A stretch of DNA of 64,000 bases. It comes from a bacterium. GTDB taxonomy: Bacteria; Desulfobacterota; Binatia; DP-6. The stretch spans positions 124,001 to 188,000 of the forward strand of contig JAHCID010000005.1 of NCBI GenBank assembly GCA_026129405.1, read 5' to 3'. Positions 36,229 through 45,428 of the stretch are shown here, one piece after another. Position 1 is the first letter of the stretch. Each line of letters begins with the position of its first letter. Below the pieces are notes generated by a model. The model was given only the letters and a program-made list of their open reading frames with translations, did not search any database and was not told the DNA's origin. The position numbers and the translations under genes are program-made.

Positions 36229-36993
36229 TCAGCTCAGCCGATCCCGAGCCGGCGCCGCTGCGCGGCGCGGGCCGCGCGGCTCTCGGCGAGGTCCACCGCC
36301 CGCGGCCGCGGCGGCCTCGGCGGGCGTCTCGGCCCGGGTGTGGGCCACGGCGTCGGCCACCAGCGCGGCCTTCGTGTGTGCGTAGGCGTCGCGCGGAAAG
36401 GCGCCGAGCCGGCCGGCCCGGCGCAGGACGGTGGCCTCCGCCGTGTCGGCGGGCAGCAGCTCGTCGACGACGCCGAGCCGCAGGGCCTGGCTGGCCGGAT
36501 AGAGCGCCGCCCCGAGCAGCAGCTCCGCGGCGCGGGCGTGCGGCAGCCGCAGGCGCACGATCTCGAGCGCGACGCGCGGGAACGAGGCGCCGATGGCGAG
36601 CTCGTTGAGCCCGACGCGATGGTCGCCCTCGGCGCCCAGGCGATAGTCGCAGGCGAGGACGAGGATCAGGCCGCCGGCGACGGCGTGCCCGTGCAGGAAC
36701 GCGACCGTGGGCTTCGGGAAGGCGAGCAGCGCGAGGTGGGCGTCGCGGTAGAGCGCGGCCAGGCGCCGGGCGGCGGCGGCGTCCCGCCGCGGCGCCGCGA
36801 GGTCGAAGCCGCCGGAGACGAACGCGCCGGCGCCGCGCAGCACCAGCGCGCGGACGGAGTCGTCGGCCGCGGCGGCCTCGAGCGCGGTCTGGAGATCGCC
36901 CAGCAGGGTCTCGTCGAGCGCGTTCGCCGGCGGCCGGTCGAGCGTCAGGACGCGGACGCCGCCGGCCTGGTCGTCGGAGCGGACGGTGGGCAT
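36229..36993 (-). CDS. Enoyl-CoA hydratase/isomerase (crotonase), C-terminus frame-shifted
   Basis: Crotonase-fold enzyme of CoA-ester metabolism. Oxyanion-hole segments are ALVLRGAGAFVSGGFDLAA and HGHAVAGGLILVLACDYRLG, followed by VGLNELAIGASFPRVALEIV with the catalytic-side Glu. After TPAEAAAA the given frame becomes Gly/Pro/Arg-rich. One base removed near 36305-36315 instead gives VDLAESRAARAAQRRRLGIG and a stop at 36234, a normal 252-residue end. Short crotonases of this sort act on short-chain enoyl-CoA; the exact substrate is unknown. ATG 36993. Confidence 0.85.
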   Translation of the reverse strand: MPTVRSDDQAGGVRVLTLDRPPANALDETLLGDLQTALEAAAADDSVRALVLRGAGAFVSGGFDLAAPRRDAAAARRLAALYRDAHLALLAFPKPTVAFLHGHAVAGGLILVLACDYRLGAEGDHRVGLNELAIGASFPRVALEIVRLRLPHARAAELLLGAALYPASQALRLGVVDELLPADTAEATVLRRAGRLGAFPRDAYAHTKAALVADAVAHTRAETPAEAAAAAGGGPRREPRGPRRAAAPARDRLS

Positions 36994-37078
36994 GGCGCGG
37001 GTGGTAGCGGAGCGGTGCGCGCGTGGTCAATGCGACGCCCGCATCGATTTCGGCGCGGGCCTGCGCTACAAGCCGCGA

Positions 37079-37750
37079 ATGCACGCGCCGGTCGTTGGAA
37101 TGATGGTGGTGGTCGCCATGCTCGCCGGATGTCAGCGCGCGTCCGCGCCGCGTGCGCGCAGCGCGGCGCCGGCGGCGACGGCCGCGTCGCCGATGGCCGG
37201 CACCCCGGTGGTCGCCGTGCTGCCGTTCCGCGTCGGCGGCTCGCTCGACGCCGGGGCGGCCTACAGCGAGCGCGAGGCACCGGCCGATATCCAGCCGGAC
37301 CTCGGCGAGCAGGTCGCGGCGGACCTCGCCGCGCAGCTCGCCAAGCGCGGCATCGCGGTGGTCGACGCGAGCCGCGTCGCACGCGCCGTGCCGCCGCCGG
37401 GCGCCGCGATCTACGACGCCCGCCTGGGCGCGCGCGTCGCGCGCGAGCTCGACGTCCCGTTCGCCGTGATCGGGGCCATCACCCGCTACGTGCAGCGTGA
37501 GGGGCCGGCCCTGGGCGCGACGTCGCCGGCGACCGTCTGGTATCAGGCCGTGCTGGTGAACGCCGACGACGCCACGGTGCTCGAGCGCGCGACGTTCGAG
37601 CATACGCAGCAGCCTCTCAGCCAGAACCTCCTCGACCTGCCGAAGTTCATCGAGGCCGGCGGGCAGTGGGTGACGCGCGAGCAGATGCTGGCGGAGTCGC
37701 TGCCGGACACCGCCGGCAAGCTCGCGCGCGGCATCCGGACGGCGCCGTAG
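37079..37750 (+). CDS. Lipoprotein of unknown function
   Basis: ATG 37079 begins a lipoprotein signal with lipobox MLAGC, so the mature protein of about 205 residues is lipid-anchored from that Cys. The body has the pattern VVAVLPFRVGG, QVAADLAAQLAKRGIAVVDA and FAVIGAITRYVQREGPALG, reminiscent of the TolB-N/CsgG/LpoB-type fold used in outer-membrane assembly factors. Similarity is by pattern only. The C-terminal WVTREQMLAESLPDTAGKLA is helical. It converges with the lytic transglycosylase gene, 3 bases apart. Confidence 0.6.
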   Translation: MHAPVVGMMVVVAMLAGCQRASAPRARSAAPAATAASPMAGTPVVAVLPFRVGGSLDAGAAYSEREAPADIQPDLGEQVAADLAAQLAKRGIAVVDASRVARAVPPPGAAIYDARLGARVARELDVPFAVIGAITRYVQREGPALGATSPATVWYQAVLVNADDATVLERATFEHTQQPLSQNLLDLPKFIEAGGQWVTREQMLAESLPDTAGKLARGIRTAP

Positions 37751-37753
37751 GGC

Positions 37754-39820
37754 TCAGGAGCCCGACAGCGGCTCGCACAGAACCTGCTCCAGCTCGCGGC
37801 CGGCGGCGGTCTCCTGGAACTTCCGCCAGAAGGCGCCGTCGACCTTGCGGTCGCGGTCGCGGACCTTGGCGCGGCGGTAGCGCGTATAGGCGGCGGGACC
37901 GCCGTTGTACGCCGAGTAGACCGCCCGCGCCGGGTGGCGATCCGTCGCGTCCATCTCCCGCACGCCGTAGCGCGTGAGGAGCTGGGCCAGGATCTCGGCG
38001 CCGGCGCTGGCGTTGTAGACGATGTCCCACTCGAGCTTGCGGACATCGAAGAAGCCGCGCCAGACGCGGCGGTTCACCTGCATGATGCCGACGTCGTCCG
38101 TCTCCGAGCGCACGAAGGTGACGCGGCCACCGCGCCGCCAGAACTGGCGCCAGCAGCTCTCCTGCCACGCCGTCGTGCGCACGATGTGGCGGAAGAGCGT
38201 GCGGTGGGCGCTGTCGACGCCGCCGCGCTCGCCCGCGTCGCGGGCCGTGAGGTCGAGCAGCTGCGACACCAGGTCACGGTAGCGCGGCTGGTCGAGCGGC
38301 TCGGGCACCCACCGGTCGAGCGTGCGGGCGATGTCGGGCAGCGCCGCCGGCGACGGCATCGCCGCCGCCCAGGCCGCGGCGCCGAACGGCCACCAGGAGA
38401 CGTCGGGCGGCAGCGTCGTCGTGGTCGTCGGCGGCAGGGTCGTCGAGACCGGCGCCGCGGTCGACGTCGTGGTGGGGGCCGGGGTCTCGGCGAGCGTCGT
38501 GGTGGCGCCGTCGCCGCCGGCGGTGGTGGTCGTCGCAGCGCCGGCGGCTGGCGTGTCCGTGGCCTCGGGGACGGTGGTCGTCGTGGCGTCGGTGGGCGGC
38601 GTCACGGTGTCGTCCGGCGGCAGCTCGCCTTCGGGCGGCGGCTCGCCGACGCCGGGCGGCGACGATTCGGGCTCCACGAAGCCGAATAGCTTGCGCAGCG
38701 CGGGATCGGGCGCGTCGCCGAGGGTGAGGGGATCGCCGCGCACGTCGGGCTCGAGGATGCGGGCGAGGCGTCGCAGCCCGTCGGCCGATATCTCGAGGCC
38801 GAGGCCCGGGGCGGCGGCGTCCAATGCGGCGAGGGCGTCGCCGGCGGTGAGGAAGGCGAGGTAGCGCAGCGCGTGCGCTTCGAGCCGCCCCGCGAGCGCG
38901 GCTTCGCGCACGATGGGCCGCAGGCGGTTCCAGGCGTCGAGGAAGAGGCCGCGCACCGGGTCGGCGCCCGGGAGCGGGCCGACCGCGAGCACGCCGACCA
39001 GCTCGTGGCGGCTGCGCATGAGGAGATCGAAGAGGGCGTCGCGCAGCGCCGGGGTGTCGTCGAGCCCGCCCAGGTCCTTCACCACGAAGACGAGGAAGGC
39101 GTCCCAACGGTCGAGGGCCTCCTCCCAGCGGGCGCGCTCCTCGGGGCTCAGCGCCGGCTCCGGCGACGGCGGCGCGGGCGCGGCGTCCTCGACGTCGAGC
39201 GCCACCTGGACGGCGACGCCTTCGGCCTCGACCCGGACGCCCCGGGGACGCAAGGTGTCGAGCGCGGCGAGGACGGGGGCGGCGCGATCGGCCGGAGCGG
39301 ATGCGCGGATCAGGGCGCGTGTCTCGGCGATCGGCGGGCCGAGGTCGAAGCGGAAGCGCGCCAGCGCGTCCTCGACGTCGCCCTGGGCGAAGCCCCACAG
39401 GCGCCGGCCGACGAAGGTCGAGCGGCCCTCGTGGTCGAGCAGCTCGGTGTGCAGGTCGCCGAGTCGCAGCTGCCAGTCGGCATCGACTCTCGGCGCCCCG
39501 GTGGCAACCATGGTTCCCTCCCAGGTGAAGGGCAGGAAGCAGAACGCGGCGAGATCGAGCCCGACCTGGCCCGTGCCGTGCGCGGTGAGGCGCAGCGCGG
39601 CGTCGGCGGGCACGAGGCGCAGGTCGTGCAACAGGAGGAAGCGGCAGCCGTCGGCGGCGCCCCAGAGTACCGTCGGACCCCGGCCGAGCCCGACCTCGCG
39701 CCGCAGCGCCGCTTCGAGCAGGGGCGCGTCGATCTGCAGCGTGAATGCGACCTCTCGTGCCCGCGCCGGCACCGCGACGAGCAGCGGCACGAGGAGAGCG
39801 ACAACGGCGGCGCGACGCAC
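37754..39820 (-). CDS. Secreted lytic transglycosylase-like protein with long Thr/Pro linker
   Basis: Exported protein of 688 residues; GTG 39820 has GGGAGG eight bases upstream and begins a signal peptide (RRAAVVALLVPLLVAVPARA). Residues about 25-240 form a beta-rich domain of unknown type, then a helical part to about 400. A Thr/Pro/Ala linker (about 403-473; PTDATTTTVPEATDTPAAG) leads to a goose-lysozyme/SLT domain from about 550: TAWQESCWRQFW with the catalytic Glu, SETDDVGIMQVNRRVWRGFF, SAYNGGPAAYTRYR. It should cleave peptidoglycan in the periplasm. The linker probably spans the wall. Confidence 0.82.
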   Translation of the reverse strand: MRRAAVVALLVPLLVAVPARAREVAFTLQIDAPLLEAALRREVGLGRGPTVLWGAADGCRFLLLHDLRLVPADAALRLTAHGTGQVGLDLAAFCFLPFTWEGTMVATGAPRVDADWQLRLGDLHTELLDHEGRSTFVGRRLWGFAQGDVEDALARFRFDLGPPIAETRALIRASAPADRAAPVLAALDTLRPRGVRVEAEGVAVQVALDVEDAAPAPPSPEPALSPEERARWEEALDRWDAFLVFVVKDLGGLDDTPALRDALFDLLMRSRHELVGVLAVGPLPGADPVRGLFLDAWNRLRPIVREAALAGRLEAHALRYLAFLTAGDALAALDAAAPGLGLEISADGLRRLARILEPDVRGDPLTLGDAPDPALRKLFGFVEPESSPPGVGEPPPEGELPPDDTVTPPTDATTTTVPEATDTPAAGAATTTTAGGDGATTTLAETPAPTTTSTAAPVSTTLPPTTTTTLPPDVSWWPFGAAAWAAAMPSPAALPDIARTLDRWVPEPLDQPRYRDLVSQLLDLTARDAGERGGVDSAHRTLFRHIVRTTAWQESCWRQFWRRGGRVTFVRSETDDVGIMQVNRRVWRGFFDVRKLEWDIVYNASAGAEILAQLLTRYGVREMDATDRHPARAVYSAYNGGPAAYTRYRRAKVRDRDRKVDGAFWRKFQETAAGRELEQVLCEPLSGS

Positions 39821-40074
39821 GGCCGTCCTCCCTTGCCAGCTCCGCGTCGGCCGCGAAAGCGCCGGCCCTCGTCGCATGGCATTCGCGTGGTGTGGACGCG
39901 ATTGAATCTTTTGGCGGCCCTGGTCGTCACACCACCGTCCATGTCCGCAGGCGCCGCCGCCCGTCGCGAGTGACCAGTCCGCAGACTCCGACAAACGGCG
40001 GGCGGTGGCGCCCCCCCTCTCTTACTGCAAGTGCCCCTCTTCCTCCGGGGCGGGCGCGCTGGGCCGAAGGCGGC

Positions 40075-41472
40075 TCAGCGCGTTCGCTCTTTCGAGGCCA
40101 GGACGAGCCGCAGGTCTTCGACGAGGGGCGACACGCGCGCCGCCGCGGCCTCCGGCAGAGCGTCGACGAGCCCGGGCAGCGAGGCCGCCAGGTGCGCGCT
40201 CGCCCCGGCGCGGTCGCCGCGCAGGGCGAGGGCCTCGATCTCCCACGCCCGGTAGGCGATCCGTCGGCGCAGATCGTCCTCGACCGCCGGGAGATGCTCC
40301 ACGGTGAGCTTCAGCGCCGCCGCGATCTCCCAGGCGCGGCACCAGGGCCGGCTGCGCTCGTCGAAGCCGAAGCCGGAGACGGGGTGCCCGAACGCCGAGC
40401 CGCGGATCGACACCGGGCCGGTCCAGTACTCGATCGGCAGCGCGTGCGCGGGCGCCTCGACCAGCGGCGTGCTCTCGACGTCCAGCTCCCACTCGGGCGC
40501 GCGCAGGCGGTAGCGCGCCGGAAACCAGCGCGGGCCCTCGGTCAGCATCGACTGGCCACGCACGACGCCCGGGCTGCGGATGAACTCCGGGACGACCAGC
40601 TCGATGCGCGTCGTGCTGCGGATCGGATGCTCGGGCCCCGGGCCCTGCGCGGAGATGCCCGTCCAGGGAACGACGGCGTTGCGGGCGTCGCGCTGGTACT
40701 GGTGGAAGCAGCTCATGTCCCAGCCGTCGTCCAGCTGGATGACGCGCCACTCGTTGCGGTACCGGCTCGAGTGGCGGTCCTGGTGGACGCTGAAGTCGGA
40801 CTCGGCCCATTGCCGGTCGATCCAGCCGACGTGGCCCTCGACCTCCTCGGTGTGCTCTCCCCAGGCGAGCCGGCCGCGCATCGCGAGCCCACTCTGGAAG
40901 TACGAGTAGGTGACCGGCGCGCCGAGGAACATCATGGCACCGCCCAGCTCGCGTCCGCCGAGCGGCGCCGGCGGGCGGTGGGCGTCGACGTCGAGCTCGA
41001 GGTGCATGCGCGCGCCGTGGTGGTCGACGCCGGGCAGATCGACCCGCCATGCGAACGGCAGCAGCGCACCCGCGGCGTCGCGCCGGTTCTGCCAGCGCGC
41101 CGTGCCGAACGGCGCCTCGTAGGCGACGTCCATTGCGTCGCCGGCGGCGCGGAACTTGAAGCCACGCCGCACGCGCGGCGGACGCGGAAAGTCGGAATCG
41201 GTGCAGGTGCCGTAGCGCGCGCGGTCGAGGTCGTAGAGCGCGAGCGTGTAGAAGCTGGCGCGGAAGCGCTTTCCGAGCACGCGCGCGTTCATGAAGATGA
41301 ACATGAACGCGAAGCGCCGGCCGCTGGAGCGCCCGGTGAGGAAGCCGTCGATGAAGTAGGTCGAGACCCCGAGGTCGTCCCGGCGGCCGTCGACCGCCGG
41401 GAACGTGAACCACGCCGGGTCGCCCCAGTCGGGGATGTACGGGTACTGCCTCCAGCTCCCCGTCAACGGCAC
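40075..41472 (-). CDS. CrtC/AttH-like lipocalin-type protein (carotenoid 1,2-hydratase family fold)
   Basis: A 465-residue protein with wording of the hydroxyneurosporene synthase (CrtC) family: DLGVSTYFIDGFLTG, FAFMFIFMNARV, HVGWIDRQWAESDF, WDMSCFHQYQRD and TGPVSIRG. CrtC-type proteins are double-lipocalin hydratases; many bacterial members are not in carotenoid operons and have unknown lipid or terpenoid substrates. No carotenoid genes are nearby. GTG 41472 overlaps the end of the metallophosphatase gene by 10 bases, suggesting read-through from it. The last 60 residues are helical. Confidence 0.7.
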   Translation of the reverse strand: MPLTGSWRQYPYIPDWGDPAWFTFPAVDGRRDDLGVSTYFIDGFLTGRSSGRRFAFMFIFMNARVLGKRFRASFYTLALYDLDRARYGTCTDSDFPRPPRVRRGFKFRAAGDAMDVAYEAPFGTARWQNRRDAAGALLPFAWRVDLPGVDHHGARMHLELDVDAHRPPAPLGGRELGGAMMFLGAPVTYSYFQSGLAMRGRLAWGEHTEEVEGHVGWIDRQWAESDFSVHQDRHSSRYRNEWRVIQLDDGWDMSCFHQYQRDARNAVVPWTGISAQGPGPEHPIRSTTRIELVVPEFIRSPGVVRGQSMLTEGPRWFPARYRLRAPEWELDVESTPLVEAPAHALPIEYWTGPVSIRGSAFGHPVSGFGFDERSRPWCRAWEIAAALKLTVEHLPAVEDDLRRRIAYRAWEIEALALRGDRAGASAHLAASLPGLVDALPEAAAARVSPLVEDLRLVLASKERTR

Positions 41473-44400
41473 TTGAGCGTCGTGCCGACGAGCGCGCAGC
41501 TCGGGGCCGGCGGCGGGCCGGGGAAGATCGCGTCCGCGCACTGGCCGGTCGTGGCCTGCGGCGCGTCGAGGATCATCGTGGCCGTGAGCGGCAGGCCGCC
41601 GAGGCCGATCGGATAGGTGCCCGCCTTGCCGCTGATGCCGAAGCGCCACTGGCCGACGGTCGGCGTGCGCTTCAGCGTGACCTTGCCGATGCCGCTCACG
41701 AACGGCACCACCTTGCCGGTGTTCTTGTAGGTGAACGACGTGCCGGTGGTGTTGCGCGTCCAGCCGGCGCGCGCCGCGGTGGAGTAGGCGCCGCCCGGGA
41801 CGAGCGCGTCGAGCACGACGGTGCCGGTCGCGCCGGTGACCAGGAGACGCACGCCCTTGGCGATCGGATCGACCGTGGGCGACGTCGGGATCGTGAGGCT
41901 TCCGGTGAACTTGATGCGGTCGTCGCCGGCGACGCCGCCGAGCTTCTGCATGGTGAGCTTGGCCTGGACGACGAAGCGCGGTCCGAGGTTGGTGCAGGGA
42001 TCGCAGGCGTCGCCGAGGCCGTCGCCGTCGCCGTCGGCCTGGGTCGGATCGGGGATGGTCGGGCAGACGTCCAGGGCGTCGCAGACGCCGTCGCCGTCGC
42101 TGTCGGCCTGGAGCTGATCCGGCGGGCACACCCCGCTCGTGCCGTCGCAGCTCTCGGCGACGTCGCACGGTCCGCTGGACGGGCGGCACGAGGTGCCCGC
42201 TGGCTTCACGGCGTCGGCCGGACAGGCCGGCGAGACGCCGTCGCAGGCGTCGGGCTCGTCGCACACGCCGGCCACCACGCGGCACACCGCGCCGGCGCTC
42301 TGGAGCACGTCGGGCGGGCAGCCGTCGGCGACGCCGTCGCAGACCTCGGCGATGTCGCATGCGCCCGCGGCGGCGCGGCAGGTGCCCGTCGACTTGGCGT
42401 CGGGCGGGCAGGTGTTCGCGATGCCGTTGCAGACCTCGGCGAGGTCGCAGACGCCGGCGGCGGCGCGGCACTCGGCGGTCGACTTCTGGTCGGCCGGGCA
42501 GACGGCCGACGAGCCGGTGCAGCTCTCGGCGAGGTCGCAGACGCCGGCCGCCGGGCGGCAGGGCGTGGTCGGCGGCAGGAAGACGTCGGTCGGGCAGGCG
42601 GCGGACGAGCCGGTGCAGGTCTCGGCGACGTCGCAGACGCCGGCCGCCGCGCGGCACGGCGTGGACGGCAGCTGGAAGGCGTCGGCGGGACAGGTGTTCG
42701 AGACGCCGTCGCACGACTCCGGCAGGTCGCACGGCCCGGCGACCGGCCGGCATACCGACGTCGACTTCAGGTCGGCAGGACAGTCGTTGCCGACGCCGTC
42801 GCACGTCTCCGGCGCGTCGCAGTCGCCGGCGGCGCCGCGGCAGACGGCCGTCGACTTGGCGTCGGCGGGACACGCCACCCCGGTGCCGGTGCAGTGCTCG
42901 ACGGCGTCGCAGATGCCCGCGGCCGCGCGGCAGGGGACGCTCGGCGGCTGGAACGCGTCGGCCGGGCAGGCCGCGCCGACGCCGGTGCAGGTCTCGGCGA
43001 CGTCACAGACGCCGGCGCTGCCGCGGCACTCGACCGACGCGGGCAGGAAGACGTCGGCCGGACAGTCGTTGCCGACGCCGTCGCACGACTCCGCGACGTC
43101 GCAGACGCCCGCCGCCGCCCGGCAGGGCGCGGTGGACTTGAGGTCGGCGGGGCAGTGGACGCCGACGCCGTCGCAGGTCTCGGCCGGGTCGCAGACGCCG
43201 GCGGACGGGCGGCACGGCGTCGCCGGCGGCGCGACCTGATCGGCGGGGCAGTCGTTGGAGACGCCGTTGCAGCTCTCGACGACGTCGCAGGTGCCGGCGA
43301 GGCCGCGGCACGGCGCGGTCGACTTGAGATCGGGCGGACAGGTGGCGCTGCTGCCCGTGCACGTCTCGGCGAGGTCGCAGGCCCCGGCGCTGGCGCGGCA
43401 GCTGGTCCCGGCCGGGGCGAAGCCGTTCGCCGGGCAGGCGCCGTCGACGCCGTTGCAGGTCTCGGCCTGGTCGCAGATGCCCGCCGAGGCGCGGCAGGTC
43501 GTGCCGGCGGCGACGAGCACGCAGCCGGCGGTGCAGCACGAGCCGGCGGTGCCGTTGGCGGCGCCCTGATCGCACTGCTCGCCGGCGCCGAGGTCGAGGA
43601 CGCCGTCGCCGCACGAGTTCTTCTCGATGGTGAAGGTGTCGAAGACGTTGCCGTTGCGGTCGATGGCCTGGCCGGTGAGGACCTCGTCGTTGGTGATCGT
43701 GATCTTGGTCCACGAGAAGCGGTTGTAGCTGCAGAACGTGGTGCCCGACGGTCCGCCGGGGCAGTCGTTGTCGAGCCAGTAGCAGACCTCGCCGCTGCGG
43801 CGCGGGAGGCCGCCGTTGATCGAGGCCGCGCCGTCGAGGGTCGCGCCGCCGCCGCCGGTCATGATGTGCCAGATGCCGAGGCCGTCGCTGCCGGGCGAGC
43901 CGTCGAGGAGGTATTCGTCCATGTACTTCGAGCGCTCGTAGATGTGGTCGTGGCCGGTGAAGACCACGTCGACGCCGTACTGCTCGAACAGCGGCTGCCA
44001 GTTGTCGCGGATGTTCTTGTAGCTGCCGAACGAGAACAGCCCGCTCGCGCAGCTGTAGTGGGGGTGATGGAAGAAGACGAAGGTCCAGCGCCGCGTGTTG
44101 GTGGCGAGGTCGGTCTGGAGCCAGGCACGCTGGGTGGCGTCGAGCGGCGCGTTGGAGTCGAGCACGACGAAGTGGGCGTCGCCGTGATCGAACGAGTAGT
44201 AGCGCTCCGCCTGTCCCGCGGGCGCGTTCCGCGGGTGCTTGAACATCTTGATCTCGACCGAGTTCTGCCAGTTGCCGGCGCCGACCGAGTTGAGGTCGTG
44301 ATTGCCGAGCGAGGGGAAGAACAGCATCCGCTTCAGCGGATTCTTGTAGGCGGCGAGGGCGTTGCTGTCCCAGTCGGACTGCGTGCCGTTCTGGTAGGCG

Positions 44401-44891
44401 TTGTCGCCGACGGTGAAGAGCATCGGCGGGTCGGCGGCGTCGATGCGGGCGGCGATGTCGCTGTAGGCGCTGCTGCCCTGGCCCCAGTCGCCGAGGACGC
44501 CGAAGACGAGCGGGGTGGGGTCGCTCGCCAGCTTCATGGTGACGAACGAGGAGGTGGGCATCACCTCGACGCCGTTCGTGACCAGTCGGTAGTAGTAGCG
44601 CGTGCCCGGCTGGAGGCCCGTCAGCCCGACCGAGTGGCAGGTGCCGGCGTTGCCGATCTCGCAGCTTCCCACCTGGCCGATGGTGACGCTCTGGCCGAGG
44701 GCCGGCGTGAGACCGTAGTCGACGGTCGAGTTGCCGGCCACGTTCGTCCACCACTGGATGTTGATCGTGGACGGCAGGGCGTCGGGGTTCTCGACGAACG
44801 GGCCGCGCGTCAGCGTCTGGGCGGCGGCGGGCGTCGCGGCGAGCACCGCGAGCAGGGCGAGCAGCGAGCGAAAGCGCGAACGAACGACCAT
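41463..44891 (-). CDS. Giant secreted purple-acid-phosphatase-like metallophosphatase with 15 Cys-rich repeats
   Basis: Exported 1142-residue protein. After a signal peptide (LLALLAVLAATPAAA) comes a fibronectin-like purple acid phosphatase N-domain (about 26-115) and a calcineurin-like domain (about 125-340) with all metal motifs: GVLGDWG, VGDNAYQ, GNHD, HHPHYS and GHDHIYER. Residues about 462-927 are 15 tandem units of about 31 residues (type CRAAAGVCDVAESCDGVGND). Two TSP3-like units (DSDGDGVCDALDVC, DGDGDGLGDACDPC) and a 170-residue C-domain end the protein. It probably hydrolyses phosphoesters at the cell surface, displayed on a disulfide-rich stalk. ATG 44891. Confidence 0.88.
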   Translation of the reverse strand: MVVRSRFRSLLALLAVLAATPAAAQTLTRGPFVENPDALPSTINIQWWTNVAGNSTVDYGLTPALGQSVTIGQVGSCEIGNAGTCHSVGLTGLQPGTRYYYRLVTNGVEVMPTSSFVTMKLASDPTPLVFGVLGDWGQGSSAYSDIAARIDAADPPMLFTVGDNAYQNGTQSDWDSNALAAYKNPLKRMLFFPSLGNHDLNSVGAGNWQNSVEIKMFKHPRNAPAGQAERYYSFDHGDAHFVVLDSNAPLDATQRAWLQTDLATNTRRWTFVFFHHPHYSCASGLFSFGSYKNIRDNWQPLFEQYGVDVVFTGHDHIYERSKYMDEYLLDGSPGSDGLGIWHIMTGGGGATLDGAASINGGLPRRSGEVCYWLDNDCPGGPSGTTFCSYNRFSWTKITITNDEVLTGQAIDRNGNVFDTFTIEKNSCGDGVLDLGAGEQCDQGAANGTAGSCCTAGCVLVAAGTTCRASAGICDQAETCNGVDGACPANGFAPAGTSCRASAGACDLAETCTGSSATCPPDLKSTAPCRGLAGTCDVVESCNGVSNDCPADQVAPPATPCRPSAGVCDPAETCDGVGVHCPADLKSTAPCRAAAGVCDVAESCDGVGNDCPADVFLPASVECRGSAGVCDVAETCTGVGAACPADAFQPPSVPCRAAAGICDAVEHCTGTGVACPADAKSTAVCRGAAGDCDAPETCDGVGNDCPADLKSTSVCRPVAGPCDLPESCDGVSNTCPADAFQLPSTPCRAAAGVCDVAETCTGSSAACPTDVFLPPTTPCRPAAGVCDLAESCTGSSAVCPADQKSTAECRAAAGVCDLAEVCNGIANTCPPDAKSTGTCRAAAGACDIAEVCDGVADGCPPDVLQSAGAVCRVVAGVCDEPDACDGVSPACPADAVKPAGTSCRPSSGPCDVAESCDGTSGVCPPDQLQADSDGDGVCDALDVCPTIPDPTQADGDGDGLGDACDPCTNLGPRFVVQAKLTMQKLGGVAGDDRIKFTGSLTIPTSPTVDPIAKGVRLLVTGATGTVVLDALVPGGAYSTAARAGWTRNTTGTSFTYKNTGKVVPFVSGIGKVTLKRTPTVGQWRFGISGKAGTYPIGLGGLPLTATMILDAPQATTGQCADAIFPGPPPAPSCALVGTTLKCR
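42108..43506 (-). repeat. Fifteen tandem ~93-bp coding repeats (4-Cys modules)
   Basis: Each unit encodes about 31 residues with four Cys in fixed spacing: C-R-x-x-x-G-x-C-D-x-x-E-x-C-x-G-x-x-x-x-C-P-x-D. This is the disintegrin-like pattern often found in myxobacterial surface proteins. Units differ in the last third (LKSTA, FQLPS or VFLPP types alternate), suggesting duplication of blocks followed by drift. Confidence 0.85.
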
Positions 44892-45428
44892 GTCCCCCCC
44901 ATGGGCGTCGCGTCGGACGCGGCGCCGCGGGCGGGAGCTTACGCACAAGGTCCCGCTGCGGCGCAAGGAAAGACTGCCGGGCGGGCGCTCGATCAGATCT
45001 GGATCACGCTGCCGGCGAAGCGCGTGAGCGTTCAGCACCATGCCGCCGGGGTGCGGCGCGCGATGGTCCGCGCAGCGCGAGGGGTCGGCGCACGCCGCCG
45101 CGATGGTCGGATCGTCGTGTCGGGCGGCAAGCGGCAGGTCGCGTGCCGGCGTCGTCCCGTCGAGCGCGGTCGTCTCCGCCGAGCTCTCGGCGTCGTCGTC
45201 GCGCGGCGGCGGACGGATCGCGCCGCCGACGCTGTCCGGCCCCGGGAGATCCCGACGGACGTTCGCGCCGCGCGCCCGCTGCGGCGGGCGCCGTGCCCTG
45301 CGCGCAGCATCGCCGACGCAGCCGCGACGCCCACGCCGCCGGTCGGGCAATCGTGTACGCGGTGCGCGCGCGCGCGGCCCGAAAACGCACGCCGGCGCGC
45401 TGGAACGCACGTTGCTCGACGCAGCCCC
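44892..45428. other. Intergenic region between divergent metallophosphatase and WD40 genes
   Basis: More than 500 bases with no convincing gene; open frames here are Arg/Ala-rich and lack ribosome-binding sites. It must hold the promoters of both flanking genes. I could not point to a clear -10/-35 pair. Confidence 0.5.

Noticed and set aside
36232-37500. Extended C-terminus of the calcium-repeat protein
   Set aside because: Although the frame is open, the sequence is the antisense of the crotonase and shows no TSP3 pattern after about 36200.
42108-43506. Regularly spaced repeat resembling a CRISPR array
   Set aside because: Period is about 93 bases, units are coding, diverged, and encode Cys modules in the frame of the phosphatase; there are no unique spacers and no cas genes.
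45004-45390. Possible gene in the divergent intergenic region
   Set aside because: Arg/Ala/Pro-rich reading frame without ribosome-binding site, signal or domain; treated as non-coding.
42894-45428. Plus-strand open frame running into the WD40 gene
   Set aside because: It is the antisense of the Cys-repeat region plus intergenic DNA; the signal peptide at 45429 marks the real start.
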